Of a stretch of 64,000 nucleotides of DNA, positions 35,150-44,583 are shown piece by piece. A model generated the notes under the pieces. It was not told where the DNA came from. It saw only the letters and a program-made list of their open reading frames with translations, and did not search any database. The position numbers were made by a program, and so were the translations under genes. Positions within the stretch are counted from its first letter, which is position 1, and the number at the start of each line of letters is the position of its first letter. This DNA is from JAAZCI01 sp046462535 (GTDB lineage: Bacteria > Pseudomonadota > Gammaproteobacteria > Cardiobacteriales > Wohlfahrtiimonadaceae): positions 1-64,000 of the forward strand of contig JBKGVF010000016.1 of the NCBI GenBank assembly GCA_046462535.1, in the 5' to 3' direction.

Positions 35150-35847
35150 TGCACAATCTCCTCCTGCTCCCGCACTGTTAATGGGCGATACTCACCCTCA
35201 TTTAATCCCTCTAAAGTGATATTCCCCACTTGATAACGGTGAAGAGCTACCACCCGATTGCCAACCGCTGCCAACATTCGCTTAACCTGGTGATATCGCC
35301 CTTCTGTAATTACAAGCTCAATAACCTGCTCTTCTAGCTGCTCTACCTTCGCAGGCAATGTTAACGCCTCCTCACCATGTAGTTTAACCCCCTTCTCTAA
35401 GGCAGCAATCATCTCCGCTGTTATCGGCTGCTGCGTTGTCACCCGATACCCCTTCTCCACCCCACTCTTTGGGTGAGTAATTTTATGGGACCAATCACCA
35501 TCATCGGTAAGAAGCAGAAGACCTGTAGTATCTGCATCTAAACGCCCAGCAATGTGTAACTCAGAGGCTCGCTCCAGCTCTAAGAGTCGAAAGAGTGAAG
35601 GATACCCATCATCTCGATGGCTCGAAACATACCCAGCAGGCTTATAGAGTAAGTAGTAGCGAGGCGCTAAATTAAGGGTAAGGGGCGCCCCATTGAGGGT
35701 CACCTGATCAACCATTAAATCCACCAACTGCCCTCCACTGCGCACTCGAACTCCATTAAGTAGAACAACCTCGGAACGAAGAAGCCGTTTAGCATCTCGT
35801 CGAGAGACTAAACGGCTCTTCTGTATCAAGTGATCTAATCGCATCAT
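35146..35847 (-). CDS. rsuA: 16S rRNA pseudouridine(516) synthase RsuA
   Basis: 233 aa: an N-terminal S4 RNA-binding domain (about 1-58), then the RsuA/RluB-type catalytic domain with Asp104 in GRLDADTTGLLL. LLYKPAGYVSSH and the YHQVKRML block near the C terminus fit this family. The RluE/F subgroups are less likely given the S4 domain and size. Only 4 bp separate it from pilB, so it may be cotranscribed with it. Confidence 0.88.
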   Translation of the reverse strand: MMRLDHLIQKSRLVSRRDAKRLLRSEVVLLNGVRVRSGGQLVDLMVDQVTLNGAPLTLNLAPRYYLLYKPAGYVSSHRDDGYPSLFRLLELERASELHIAGRLDADTTGLLLLTDDGDWSHKITHPKSGVEKGYRVTTQQPITAEMIAALEKGVKLHGEEALTLPAKVEQLEEQVIELVITEGRYHQVKRMLAAVGNRVVALHRYQVGNITLEGLNEGEYRPLTVREQEEIVQ

Positions 35848-35851
35848 GACC

Positions 35852-37585
35852 TTAATCAGCAGTAACGCGCATCAACTCTTCGATACTAGTAATTCCTTCA
35901 ACTACTTTGAGAATACCCGATTTACGGATACTATTAATTCCTTCACGCTCTGCCTGATCAGCTAACTCTGGGCCACTGGCATTATCAAGAATCATCCGCT
36001 CTGTTGTATCAGAGATCGGCATTACTTCATAGATACCGACACGCCCTTTATAACCGCGGGTACATTGATCACACCCAACAGGCCCGTAGATACGCGCAGA
36101 CGCCTGCATACGTGTAAATCCTAGTCGCACAAGGTGCTCTGTATCATAGGTCACCTCTTCTTTACAATGGTTACAGAGACGACGTGCTAATCGTTGCGCA
36201 ATAATTAGATGAACAGTAGAGGCAATATTGAAGGTCTCCACCCCCATATTAATTAGACGCGTTAATGTTTCGGGCGCTGAGTTAGTATGGAGCGTTGACA
36301 GTACTAAGTGTCCTGTTTGAGCCGCTTTGATCGCAATATCAGCAGTCTCAAGGTCACGAATCTCCCCAACCATAATGACATCAGGGTCCTGTCGTAAAAA
36401 GGAGCGAAGTGCCTCCGCAAATGTTAATCCAATTGCAGGATTAACCGGTACCTGATTGATCCCCTCTAAGTTAATCTCAACAGGATCTTCTGCCGTAGAG
36501 AGGTTGGTCGTGGGCTGATTTAAGATTCCCATACAGGTGTAGAGGGTAACTGTTTTACCCGACCCAGTGGGCCCTGTGACCAGAATCATCCCCTGCGGCT
36601 TCTCAATCGCCTCTAAAATAGCGGCCTTTTGGTCATCTTCAAATCCTAAAATATCGATATTAAGGCTTGCCGCTGAGCTATCGAGAATACGCATCACCAC
36701 CTTCTCACCCCAAAGGGTTGGGAGGATACTGATACGGAAATCAATAACCTTTCCATTATGTACTACCTTGATGCGCCCATCTTGAGGTAAACGACGCTCA
36801 GTAATATCTAACTGTGACATTACCTTAATTCGCGCCGCAAGCTGAGTACGATACTCCTCAGGGGGGCGATACATCTCCTGTAGTACACCATCAATTCTAA
36901 AGCGAACTCGATAGGAGTGCTCATAAGGCTCAAAGTGTAAGTCTGATGCTCCACGATCGATGGCATCTGCTAAAACCCCATTAATAAATTGAACAAGAGG
37001 GACATCATCTTTAGAGCCGGCAAGATTGATAACGACACTCTCCTCATCGGCCGCTCGTTGCGCTAATGCCTCTTCGGCAGCAGTAGGCTCCTCCCCCTCC
37101 TTCTTCTTAAAGATATTCTGCAGCGCCTCACGATCAGTCCCCCCTAGGGATTCCATAACCGCCGCTAAATGGCGCGCTTCAACTAAGATGGGCTCAACAA
37201 TGACCCGCTCACGAAGACGAATCTTCTCTAATGCCGATAGGTTGGTAGGATCCACAATCGCCACATAGATGACCCCCTGATTCTTATAGAGGGGAAAGAT
37301 GTAATGACGCTCCATCTCATCCCGTGGCAATATCTTACGTAATCCATCAGGATCGATGGTTAAATCCATCGAGCGCGGATCGAAGATAGGAAGTCGCGAG
37401 AGGCGACTAGCATGCTTTAATAGCTGTTCACTGGAGACCCCCGCCTCTAAAAGAGCCTGTACTAAACTGGGCTTCTTCTCATAGTTGATGGAGATCTTCT
37501 CTAATAGTTTCTGATCGATCTCTTGTAGCTCAAGCATCGATGCGATAAGACGATTACTCTTAAGCTTCTCTAATATATCACCCAC
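35852..37585 (-). CDS. pilB: Type IV pilus extension ATPase PilB
   Basis: 577 aa hexameric motor for pilin polymerisation. An N-terminal MshEN-type domain (1-150), a linker, then the N2 domain and the ATPase core with Walker A GPTGSGKT (338-345), the Asp box (TAEDPVE), Walker B (MVGEIRDLETA), the His box (TGHLVLSTLHTN) and a four-Cys zinc element (CNHC ... CDQC). Its usual partners pilC-pilD are 17 kb away at 16846-19020; here it leads rsuA and rsmC. Confidence 0.96.
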   Translation of the reverse strand: MGDILEKLKSNRLIASMLELQEIDQKLLEKISINYEKKPSLVQALLEAGVSSEQLLKHASRLSRLPIFDPRSMDLTIDPDGLRKILPRDEMERHYIFPLYKNQGVIYVAIVDPTNLSALEKIRLRERVIVEPILVEARHLAAVMESLGGTDREALQNIFKKKEGEEPTAAEEALAQRAADEESVVINLAGSKDDVPLVQFINGVLADAIDRGASDLHFEPYEHSYRVRFRIDGVLQEMYRPPEEYRTQLAARIKVMSQLDITERRLPQDGRIKVVHNGKVIDFRISILPTLWGEKVVMRILDSSAASLNIDILGFEDDQKAAILEAIEKPQGMILVTGPTGSGKTVTLYTCMGILNQPTTNLSTAEDPVEINLEGINQVPVNPAIGLTFAEALRSFLRQDPDVIMVGEIRDLETADIAIKAAQTGHLVLSTLHTNSAPETLTRLINMGVETFNIASTVHLIIAQRLARRLCNHCKEEVTYDTEHLVRLGFTRMQASARIYGPVGCDQCTRGYKGRVGIYEVMPISDTTERMILDNASGPELADQAEREGINSIRKSGILKVVEGITSIEELMRVTAD

Positions 37586-37728
37586 AATTCTTCCTTCCTT
37601 TCACTAATAACGTAGTACTCCTACGCCTCTATTCACCCGCTCAAGTGATGAGTAAGGGGTGAAATCTACTGACTATAACGATACCTATAAATTCTGATTA
37701 TTATACGTTAATCCCCCCCAATAGGCTA

Positions 37729-37734
37729 TATAAT
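37729..37734 (+). promoter_or_regulatory. Possible -10 box for ybeZ
   Basis: TATAAT in GGCTATATAATCACC, about 70 bp before the ybeZ ATG, in the divergent gap with pilB. No matching -35 seen. Confidence 0.35.
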
Positions 37735-37802
37735 CACCTTAAGGATTATGTTAGAATTGAGCATTAATTAACTTACAGCAAGGAGCGTACACGCACTCAA
37801 CT

Positions 37803-38798
37803 ATGCAGATAGTCAAAATCGAATTTCCTAATGATGATAACGCCCGCCTCTCTAATCTTTGTGGTTACCTCGACGAGCATCTCCGCCTAATAGAGGGGCG
37901 CTGCGCAGTTGAGATTGCCAATCGTGGTGCCCTCTTCCAAATTAGTGGTGAAAAGGGGGATGTTGCCCGGGCTAAAGGGGTATTAGAGACCCTCTATCGC
38001 CAAACAGAAGAGGAGCTATTAAGCCCTAATGATGTTCATCTTGTCATTACCGACTACCTCTCTACCCCCGACGAGAGTGCGCCCCAACCGGATGGCCGCT
38101 CAATTAAGACCAAGCGGCGCCTTATCCGAGGACGGGGATTTAATCAGCGACGCTATCTTGAGAATATCGCTAATAATGATATTAACTTCGGTATTGGCCC
38201 GGCAGGAACAGGAAAGACTTTTTTAGCCGTCGCTGCTGCAGTAGAGGCTTTAGAGAAGGGGGCTGTACGCCGTCTAATATTAGTTCGCCCCGCTGTAGAG
38301 GCTGGTGAAAAGTTAGGATTTCTTCCTGGTGACTTGGTGGATAAGGTAGATCCCTATCTGCGCCCTCTATACGATGCGCTCTATGAGATGTTAGGATTTG
38401 AGCTTGTTGGCAAACTAATTGAACAACATACCATTGAGATTGCTCCACTTGCTTTTATGCGTGGCCGCACCCTTAATGATGCCTTTATTATTCTTGATGA
38501 AGCACAAAACACCACAATTGAGCAGATGAAGATGTTTCTTACCCGAATCGGCTTTGGCTCAACCGCTATCATCACAGGCGACGTATCACAGGTGGACCTT
38601 CCACGTCATATCACCTCAGGCTTAAAGCATGCCATCACCATCTTAGAGGAGGTTGCGGGAATCTCTATCACACAATTCTCTACCGCCGATGTGGTGCGTC
38701 ACCCCTTAGTGGCAAAGATTATCACCGCCTATGAGCGTGCTGATGAGAGAGGCGAGCATCCCGAAAAACCGGAAGGTCCTCGCGTGGTCTCACAATGA
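37803..38798 (+). CDS. ybeZ: PhoH-like ATPase YbeZ
   Basis: 331 aa. An N-terminal KH-like region precedes the PhoH domain with the P-loop GPAGTGKT (132-139) and the Walker B block FIILDEAQNTT. It is thought to act with the endoribonuclease YbeY in RNA and ribosome quality control. The ybeY start overlaps its stop. miaB, often upstream, is absent; pilB lies there, divergently. Confidence 0.93.
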   Translation: MQIVKIEFPNDDNARLSNLCGYLDEHLRLIEGRCAVEIANRGALFQISGEKGDVARAKGVLETLYRQTEEELLSPNDVHLVITDYLSTPDESAPQPDGRSIKTKRRLIRGRGFNQRRYLENIANNDINFGIGPAGTGKTFLAVAAAVEALEKGAVRRLILVRPAVEAGEKLGFLPGDLVDKVDPYLRPLYDALYEMLGFELVGKLIEQHTIEIAPLAFMRGRTLNDAFIILDEAQNTTIEQMKMFLTRIGFGSTAIITGDVSQVDLPRHITSGLKHAITILEEVAGISITQFSTADVVRHPLVAKIITAYERADERGEHPEKPEGPRVVSQ

Positions 38799-39337
38799 GT
38801 AACACCCCCATGACGCCCCTCATTAGCCCCCATCTCTCAACCCCTTTTCAGCATCGATATAACCCAACGGAGGCCGAGTTAGCCTATTGGTTAGATGAAG
38901 CACTGACCTATCTGATAGGGGTTGATGCTCTCCCCGAACCCTTCACCCTAGCTCAATCTGATCGCCCCCTTGAGATAGCGATCACCATCCTCTCTAAAGT
39001 GGAGATGGCCACCATCAATGGTGAATATCGGCAACAGCCTGAAGCTACTAATGTCCTCTCTTTTCCTGCTCAAATCCCCCCCTTACCCTTACTTGAAGAG
39101 GGGGCCCTCCCCTTTCTTATTGGTGATCTTTTAATCGCAATAGAGGTGGTAGTTGAAGAGGCCAAAGAGCAGAAAAAACCCCTGAAGCATCACCTTACCC
39201 ATATGGTAATACATGGTTTTCTCCATCTTTTAGGTTATGATCATATTGACGATGATGAGGCAGAGGTTATGGAGCAGCTTGAGCGGGAGATTTTAGCTCA
39301 ATTAGCAATTGCTGATCCCTATCGCCCCATCTACTAA
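38795..39337 (+). CDS. ybeY: Endoribonuclease YbeY
   Basis: 180 aa metalloenzyme for 16S rRNA 3' maturation. The zinc motif HGFLHLLGYDH supplies His140, His144 and His150 (H-x3-H-x5-H). It is preceded by TNVLSFP, also typical. Slightly longer than usual owing to an N-terminal extension. corC and lnt, common next genes, are missing. Confidence 0.94.
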   Translation: MSNTPMTPLISPHLSTPFQHRYNPTEAELAYWLDEALTYLIGVDALPEPFTLAQSDRPLEIAITILSKVEMATINGEYRQQPEATNVLSFPAQIPPLPLLEEGALPFLIGDLLIAIEVVVEEAKEQKKPLKHHLTHMVIHGFLHLLGYDHIDDDEAEVMEQLEREILAQLAIADPYRPIY

Positions 39338-39393
39338 TCTTTCCTCTATACTTACTTAGTTGAGCCACTATTTAATCGATTAGGAGTCCTAAA

Positions 39394-39939
39394 ATGAATG
39401 ATACAATCCAACAACCGAGCGAAGCTAAGCGGGGGGTAATGCCACTACTCATTACGTGGATCGCCCTCTTTGCCTTTACCATTATGTTTTCACGCCCCTC
39501 AACCATTGCCCCTGTATCGGTCTTAGGTGTCTTTACCCTACTTGGAGGGAGCGCACTGATCAAAGAGCGTCCAGAGATGCGCTCAACAGCATTAGTCATG
39601 ATGGGGATTGCGACTCTATTTCTACTCTTTATCTTTATTCACACCATGTATCTAGGGGTAACCCTACGTAATCTCTTTGCAATAGAGGCCTCTTCACTAT
39701 TTATCACCCTCTTCTACCCCTTAGCTTTCTTAAATTCAGCCGCCTTTATGGCTATCGGATTAGGGCTTTTTAAACAGATCTCCACTTTAAAGGGGGCATT
39801 AATCACCCTCTTCCTCTCTGCAGCACTCTTTGCCGCCCTCTTCTTTGGCATTCGCACCCTAATCGATACCTTTATTGTGGTTAAGGTAAAATATCTCTTT
39901 GTACCTGAGCTCTACCAATCGATTCACCGCCTCCTTTAA
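39394..39939 (+). CDS. Unknown four-helix membrane protein
   Basis: 181 aa. I do not recognise the family. After about 16 polar residues come hydrophobic segments near 17-50, 70-95, 100-127 and 135-160, so three to five membrane helices. There are no cysteines, no charged active-site-like motif and no signal peptide. It begins 56 bp after ybeY with an AGGAG-type ribosome site (TTAGGAG) and may be cotranscribed with it. The gene is convergent with cmoB. Codon use looks like its neighbours. Confidence 0.75.
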   Translation: MNDTIQQPSEAKRGVMPLLITWIALFAFTIMFSRPSTIAPVSVLGVFTLLGGSALIKERPEMRSTALVMMGIATLFLLFIFIHTMYLGVTLRNLFAIEASSLFITLFYPLAFLNSAAFMAIGLGLFKQISTLKGALITLFLSAALFAALFFGIRTLIDTFIVVKVKYLFVPELYQSIHRLL

Positions 39940-39951
39940 TCACAATAGAGG

Positions 39952-40914
39952 CTACGGCTTACGGGCGTGCAATACCGCCCGCAATGGGGCAGGATGCCCT
40001 TCAATCGTGCGTGTTGAATCATTCGGATCAAGAAAGTCGGCTAACGAAAGATAGGTCATCCACTCAGTTGAGCGCTGCTCATCAACCGTTGTTGGGGTCA
40101 GATCTAATAACTCAACTTCTGTAAAACCGACTCGCTCAAGCCAAACGGTTAATGCCGCAACGGAAGGGATAAACCAAACATTGCGCATCTGTGCGTAACG
40201 ATCTTCGGGCATTAATACCGCCTCTCTCCCCCCATCAATCACTAACGTCTCTAAAAGCAATTCCCCACCAGAGCGTAATGTCTCTTTCAGCTGATAAAGG
40301 TGATCAATTGGTGAGCGGCGATGATAGAAGACACCCATCGAAAAGGTTAAATCGAAACGCTCAATCTCCTTAGGCAGTGCCTCTAATGGGAGAGGCAATT
40401 GCCAGATAGGGGTCTCCTGTGGTAGATATCGGCGAACCGCTAAGAATTGGTAGAGAAAGAGCCAGTTAGGATCAACCCCAATCACACTCTTTGCCCCAGC
40501 CCCTAACATGCGAAATCCGTAGTAACCATTCCCACACCCAACATCGAGAATATTCTTCTGCTTAAAATCGATATGGGGAGCCACGCGATCCCACTTCAAG
40601 TTAGAGCGCCACTCAGTATCCACCTCTACCCCAGCAAAATGGAAGGGCCCCTTCCGCCAAGGCATCAATCCTTGGAGTGCGCTTCTCATCCTCTCTTCGG
40701 GTGCCCTCCCCAATAGATGAACCCCCTTCGTGAGATCAATGGTTAAATTCTCAATAGTGGGCAGGTCAGATAATGCATGCTCCCAGCGAGGGGAATCCCC
40801 ATGCTTTCGCGCTAAGGGTTCCGCTAAAATCTCAGGTAACTTCTCTGTCCATACACGAAAATCACTCTGATGAAAAAAATTAAGTAACTCAGGAAGATAG
40901 ATCTGCTCTCTCAT
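39952..40914 (-). CDS. cmoB: tRNA U34 carboxymethyltransferase CmoB
   Basis: 320 aa. Transfers a carboxymethyl group from carboxy-SAM to 5-hydroxyuridine at tRNA position 34, giving cmo5U. It has the CmoB blocks MPWRKGPFHFAGVEVDTEWRS and ILDVGCGNGYYGFRML, then VGVDP-type and MGVFYHRRSP segments. It follows cmoA, which makes the cofactor, across a 56-bp gap. Confidence 0.95.
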   Translation of the reverse strand: MREQIYLPELLNFFHQSDFRVWTEKLPEILAEPLARKHGDSPRWEHALSDLPTIENLTIDLTKGVHLLGRAPEERMRSALQGLMPWRKGPFHFAGVEVDTEWRSNLKWDRVAPHIDFKQKNILDVGCGNGYYGFRMLGAGAKSVIGVDPNWLFLYQFLAVRRYLPQETPIWQLPLPLEALPKEIERFDLTFSMGVFYHRRSPIDHLYQLKETLRSGGELLLETLVIDGGREAVLMPEDRYAQMRNVWFIPSVAALTVWLERVGFTEVELLDLTPTTVDEQRSTEWMTYLSLADFLDPNDSTRTIEGHPAPLRAVLHARKP

Positions 40915-40970
40915 ATTGATCCTTTAGTCAGTAACGATTCGATTAATACATCTCGTCAGCACAAAACCCT

Positions 40971-41741
40971 CTAAGCAATCGCAATAATGGAGGCAAAATT
41001 GAGACATTGAAACCAGAGATAAACCTCCCTAAATCCCGCCTCTAACAGGCGCGCTTTATGCTCCTCAAAAGTATCAATCTTCATCACATCCTCAAGGGAT
41101 TCTCGCTTCTGAGCAATCTCTAACTCTGAATAACCATTAGCACGCTTAAACTCAAGATGGAGCTCATTTAAAAAATGGTGCTGCTTTGCATCATGAAAGC
41201 GTAATTTCTCAGAAAGGAAGAGTGCTCCTCCACCCCGAAGACTCTGCTGCAGACGCTTCAGTAGTGCTAAACGTTGCTCTCTAGGGATAAATTGGAGGGT
41301 AAAATTCATCGCCACAAGTGAGCTAGGCTCATACTCAAAGGTTGCGATATCCGCCTCAATCACCTCAATAGGTAAGAGCGATTCCACCATCATCTCTTGA
41401 GCCTTAAAATACTCTCGAGACTTCTTTACCATCGCCGCTGAATTATCGATAGCGACTACACGGCAATTATGGGCGGTCACCGCACTGCGTAACACCATCG
41501 AGACAGCTCCAAGTGAACTTCCCAAATCGTAAAGAATACTATTTTCTCGTGCAAAAAGGGGGGCTAAATTACCAATATTTTCAACAATGGTTGTATAACC
41601 TGCCGCAGAGCGGCGAATCATATCCGGAAAGACCTTAACCACCTCCTCATTAAAGGTGAATCGCCCCCGCTTTCTTCGCTCTGAATAGATCTGATCCTGC
41701 TCACTCTCCTCAAAGAGAAGCTTTATCTCTGGCCGTTCCAC
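40971..41741 (-). CDS. cmoA: Carboxy-S-adenosyl-L-methionine synthase CmoA
   Basis: 256 aa from a GTG at 41741, which has GGAGGGAGAAGG just upstream and fits the usual length of about 247. A longer TTG-started frame would run back to the tatB terminator and is unlikely. It converts SAM and prephenate to carboxy-SAM for CmoB. The blocks FNEEVVKVFPDMIRRSAAGY and YDLGSSLGAVSMVLR match the family; the usual Cys in DLGCSLG is Ser. Confidence 0.93.
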   Translation of the reverse strand: MERPEIKLLFEESEQDQIYSERRKRGRFTFNEEVVKVFPDMIRRSAAGYTTIVENIGNLAPLFARENSILYDLGSSLGAVSMVLRSAVTAHNCRVVAIDNSAAMVKKSREYFKAQEMMVESLLPIEVIEADIATFEYEPSSLVAMNFTLQFIPREQRLALLKRLQQSLRGGGALFLSEKLRFHDAKQHHFLNELHLEFKRANGYSELEIAQKRESLEDVMKIDTFEEHKARLLEAGFREVYLWFQCLNFASIIAIA

Positions 41742-41788
41742 GCGCCTTCTCCCTCCAACTATAGATCGCTTACTAATAAACAAAAAGA

Positions 41789-41810
41789 GCCTAAAAGCTC
41801 CCCTTTAGGC
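41789..41810 (-). terminator. Terminator of tatAB
   Basis: GCCTAAA and TTTAGGC form a 7-bp stem; on the minus strand the hairpin is followed by TCTTTTTGTTT. It lies 20 bp after the tatB stop, where tatC would normally begin. Confidence 0.8.
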
Positions 41811-41829
41811 CCACCATACCATCACACCA

Positions 41830-42504
41830 TTAGGAACGCTTATTCAATGCCTCTAGCCGCTGTCGATACTCCGCCTGACACTCTGCTAAGGAGCGTAAGC
41901 CACGGTAACGACGCACCTCATTCAGATGGTAGGTTAAGTAACGCCGCTCATCGGCAGAGGCCATCGCTAACGCCTCCTCCCGCGAACCGACCAGTTGCCG
42001 CCACGGATTCTTAGCCTCGGGGCGCTTAACTGGAGTAATTATAGGATTGAAACCCGGTGGGGGTAGACTCATCTCTCCGGCAAGAGGATCTTCTAATAAT
42101 GAATCATCCATCGACTCCTCAAAGGTAGAGTGATCATTAAAGAGCTCATCTTCAAGAGCCTCCACCTCAAGATTAGCCAAGGTCTCCCCTACCGCTTGCT
42201 GCTCCTTAAGATCTACAGAGTGCTCTATCTGATTGAACTCACTCTCCCCCTTCTCCACCACTGCCCGCAATGCCTTCTGTAGCTCATCGAGCTCCGCCTG
42301 CTGACGAAAAGTATTGAGATCCTCCTGTAGCTCACTAAGCTTAAACTCCTTCTCAAGATCATTACGAAATGACTCGGTGTAGCCACGCATCTTTCCCACA
42401 AAACGTCCCACTGTGCGCACTACTGTAGGGAGGCGCTCAGGACCGATCACAATGAGCGCAATGATGAGCAGGAGCACCATCTCCCCAAAGCTAATGCCAA
42501 ACAT
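41830..42504 (-). CDS. tatB: Twin-arginine translocase subunit TatB, extended
   Basis: 224 aa, longer than the roughly 170 typical of E. coli. The start MFGISFGEMVLLLIIALIV with Glu8 and the hinge GPERLP is diagnostic, followed by an amphipathic and coiled-coil region (to about 100) and an acidic linker. The last 60 residues (from about NPWRQLVG) are charged, helical-looking and Arg-rich, and are not part of the family core as I know it. TatB recruits RR-signal substrates with TatC; tatC is not next to it. Confidence 0.9.
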   Translation of the reverse strand: MFGISFGEMVLLLIIALIVIGPERLPTVVRTVGRFVGKMRGYTESFRNDLEKEFKLSELQEDLNTFRQQAELDELQKALRAVVEKGESEFNQIEHSVDLKEQQAVGETLANLEVEALEDELFNDHSTFEESMDDSLLEDPLAGEMSLPPPGFNPIITPVKRPEAKNPWRQLVGSREEALAMASADERRYLTYHLNEVRRYRGLRSLAECQAEYRQRLEALNKRS

Positions 42505-42510
42505 AGCGAA

Positions 42511-42750
42511 CTACTTCTTCTCCTCTTCATTAAGATCGCTCTTAACCGTCTCCCCTTCAATAATGGAGCTCTCACGATTCTCTAACTGGGCGGTACCCTT
42601 TTTACTCTCCTCCTCCCCATCTTTAACGGCATCTTTAAAGCCTTTAACGGCGGAGCCTAAATCTTTCCCCATATTACGCAGACGTGAGGTTCCAAAGACT
42701 AGCGCAACAATAACTAAAATAATGAGCAACTGCATAGGACCGATTCCCAT
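42511..42750 (-). CDS. tatA: Twin-arginine translocase subunit TatA
   Basis: 79 aa: one short membrane helix, the hinge FGTSRLRNMGKDLG, the amphipathic helix SAVKGFKDAVKDG and an acidic tail. TatA oligomers form the pore-like conduit for folded proteins. 6 bp before tatB. Confidence 0.94.
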   Translation of the reverse strand: MGIGPMQLLIILVIVALVFGTSRLRNMGKDLGSAVKGFKDAVKDGEEESKKGTAQLENRESSIIEGETVKSDLNEEEKK

Positions 42751-42950
42751 AGCTCTCTCCTTTCTCCTGTTAATGAATCGATGGATCTGCCGATTGGCAC
42801 TCCACGCAATCTAAATAGTGACTCTGTTGATAATTTCAACAAACTTAATCGCACCATAATACCCTATTTCCCCGCTAAGGATAAGCGCTCTTTCCCAACT
42901 TCTTAAAAAGGTTTTACCCCCCTTTTTCTGTTAATTTTCACCGATTCTCC

Positions 42951-42956
42951 TATAAT
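42951..42956 (+). promoter_or_regulatory. Possible -10 box for gpmI
   Basis: A perfect TATAAT about 55 bp before the gpmI ATG. The -35 region is not convincing. Confidence 0.45.
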
Positions 42957-43009
42957 GAGGAGTACTCTAATCTAGAAACGATATTCATAGCATATAAAGG
43001 ATAGTTAAC

Positions 43010-44542
43010 ATGTCAGTAACAGGACCACTTTTACTCTGTATTCTTGATGGTTGGGGCTTTCGTCCAGAGCGGGAGAATAATGCCATTGCCACTGCAAATA
43101 CTCCAAACTGGGATTATCTAAAGTCGATTGGTAAGAGTACACTAGTACGCACCTCAGGTGAGGCGGTTGGCTTACCCGATGGGCAGATGGGGAACTCTGA
43201 GGTTGGGCATATGAATATCGGTGCAGGGCGAGTTGTTCATCAGGATCTGCTACGTATCAATCGTGATGTTGCTTCTGATGACTTTGCTCAAAACCCCCGT
43301 TTTGTCGAGGCTTTCAAAAGACTTAAAGAGAGTGGAAAAGCGCTTCATATCTTAGGACTCCTCTCCCCTGGTGGTGTCCATGCTGATGAGGCTCATATCT
43401 TTGCCCTGATTCGTGCTGCCGCAGCTGCAGGGGTGACCGAGATCTATCTTCACCCTTTTCTCGATGGTCGTGATATGCCCCCTCGCTCTGCTAAGGCATC
43501 CCTTGAGCAGGCTGAGGCCCTCTTTGCTGAGCTCGGTGTCGGTAGAATTGCTACCCTCATCGGTCGCTACTACGCTATGGATCGGGATAAACGTTGGGAT
43601 CGTGTTGAGAAAGCGTATGATCTTATTACCCAAGGGATCGCCCAGCATCATGCTGAGAATGCATTAGCAGGATTAGAGATGGCTTATGCCCGTGATGAGG
43701 GGGATGAGTTTGTTGAGGCAACGACTATTGGCGAAGCGCGCCCCATTGAGGATGGCGATGCCATTATCTTTATGAATTTTCGGGCCGATAGAGCACGTGA
43801 GTTAAGCTACCCATTTGTGGAGGAGACCTTTTCTGGTTTCACCCCAAAAGTGCGCCCAAAACTTAGCCATTTTGTCACCCTAACACAGTATCAAAAAGAT
43901 CTGCCCGCTGAGATTGCCTACCCACCCATTGAGTTAAAAAATGGATTAGGGGAGTATCTTGCCACACAGAATAAGCAGCAATTAAGAATCGCAGAGACTG
44001 AAAAGTATCCCCATGTTACCTTCTTCTTTAATGGGGGGCAGGAAGCTGTCTTCGAGGGGGAGGAGCGTATCTTAGTAAACTCTCCTAAAGTTGCTACCTA
44101 TGACCTACAACCCGAGATGAGCGCCCCTGAGGTTACTGATCGACTCGTAGAGGCTATTGAGTCAAATCGCTTTGACGTGATTATCTGTAATTATGCTAAT
44201 CCTGATATGGTTGGGCATACCGGAGTCTTTGAGGCGATTGTAGAAGCGGTAGAAGCGGTAGATGATGGATTAGGTCGTGTCTATGAAGCGATTAAGAAGG
44301 TGGGGGGTGAGATGATTGTGACCGCCGATCATGGTAATGCCGAGCTCACTTGGGATGAGCAGAATAATCAACCCCACACAGCACACACAACCGGACCTGT
44401 TCCCTTAATCTATGTAGGGCGTGATCTTCCCCTTCGTCCCGATGGCGCTTTATGTGATATTGCCCCTACCATCTTAGAGCTAATTGGGCTTGATCAACCT
44501 AAAGAGATGACTGGCGTGAGCTTAATTCATAAAGAGTCGTAA
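43010..44542 (+). CDS. gpmI: Cofactor-independent phosphoglycerate mutase
   Basis: 510 aa alkaline-phosphatase-fold enzyme interconverting 3- and 2-phosphoglycerate. The phosphorylated Ser63 is in MGNSEVGHMNIGAG; metal-binding blocks are ILDGWG at the start, HPFLDGRD in the transferase domain, NPDMVGHTG and VTADHGNAE. 41 bp before ctpA. Confidence 0.97.
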   Translation: MSVTGPLLLCILDGWGFRPERENNAIATANTPNWDYLKSIGKSTLVRTSGEAVGLPDGQMGNSEVGHMNIGAGRVVHQDLLRINRDVASDDFAQNPRFVEAFKRLKESGKALHILGLLSPGGVHADEAHIFALIRAAAAAGVTEIYLHPFLDGRDMPPRSAKASLEQAEALFAELGVGRIATLIGRYYAMDRDKRWDRVEKAYDLITQGIAQHHAENALAGLEMAYARDEGDEFVEATTIGEARPIEDGDAIIFMNFRADRARELSYPFVEETFSGFTPKVRPKLSHFVTLTQYQKDLPAEIAYPPIELKNGLGEYLATQNKQQLRIAETEKYPHVTFFFNGGQEAVFEGEERILVNSPKVATYDLQPEMSAPEVTDRLVEAIESNRFDVIICNYANPDMVGHTGVFEAIVEAVEAVDDGLGRVYEAIKKVGGEMIVTADHGNAELTWDEQNNQPHTAHTTGPVPLIYVGRDLPLRPDGALCDIAPTILELIGLDQPKEMTGVSLIHKES

Positions 44543-44583
44543 TCACTTATAGAACGCCATTAACCATAAATAGGAAGGTAACC

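Noticed and set aside
41742..41783. TTG-started extension of cmoA
   Set aside because: It begins in the U-tract of the tatAB terminator; the GTG at 41741 has a strong ribosome site and gives the family length.
42413..42814. 133-codon plus-strand frame opposite tatA/tatB
   Set aside because: Antisense to two clear Tat genes; low-complexity Ser/Leu/Ile composition; no recognisable motif.
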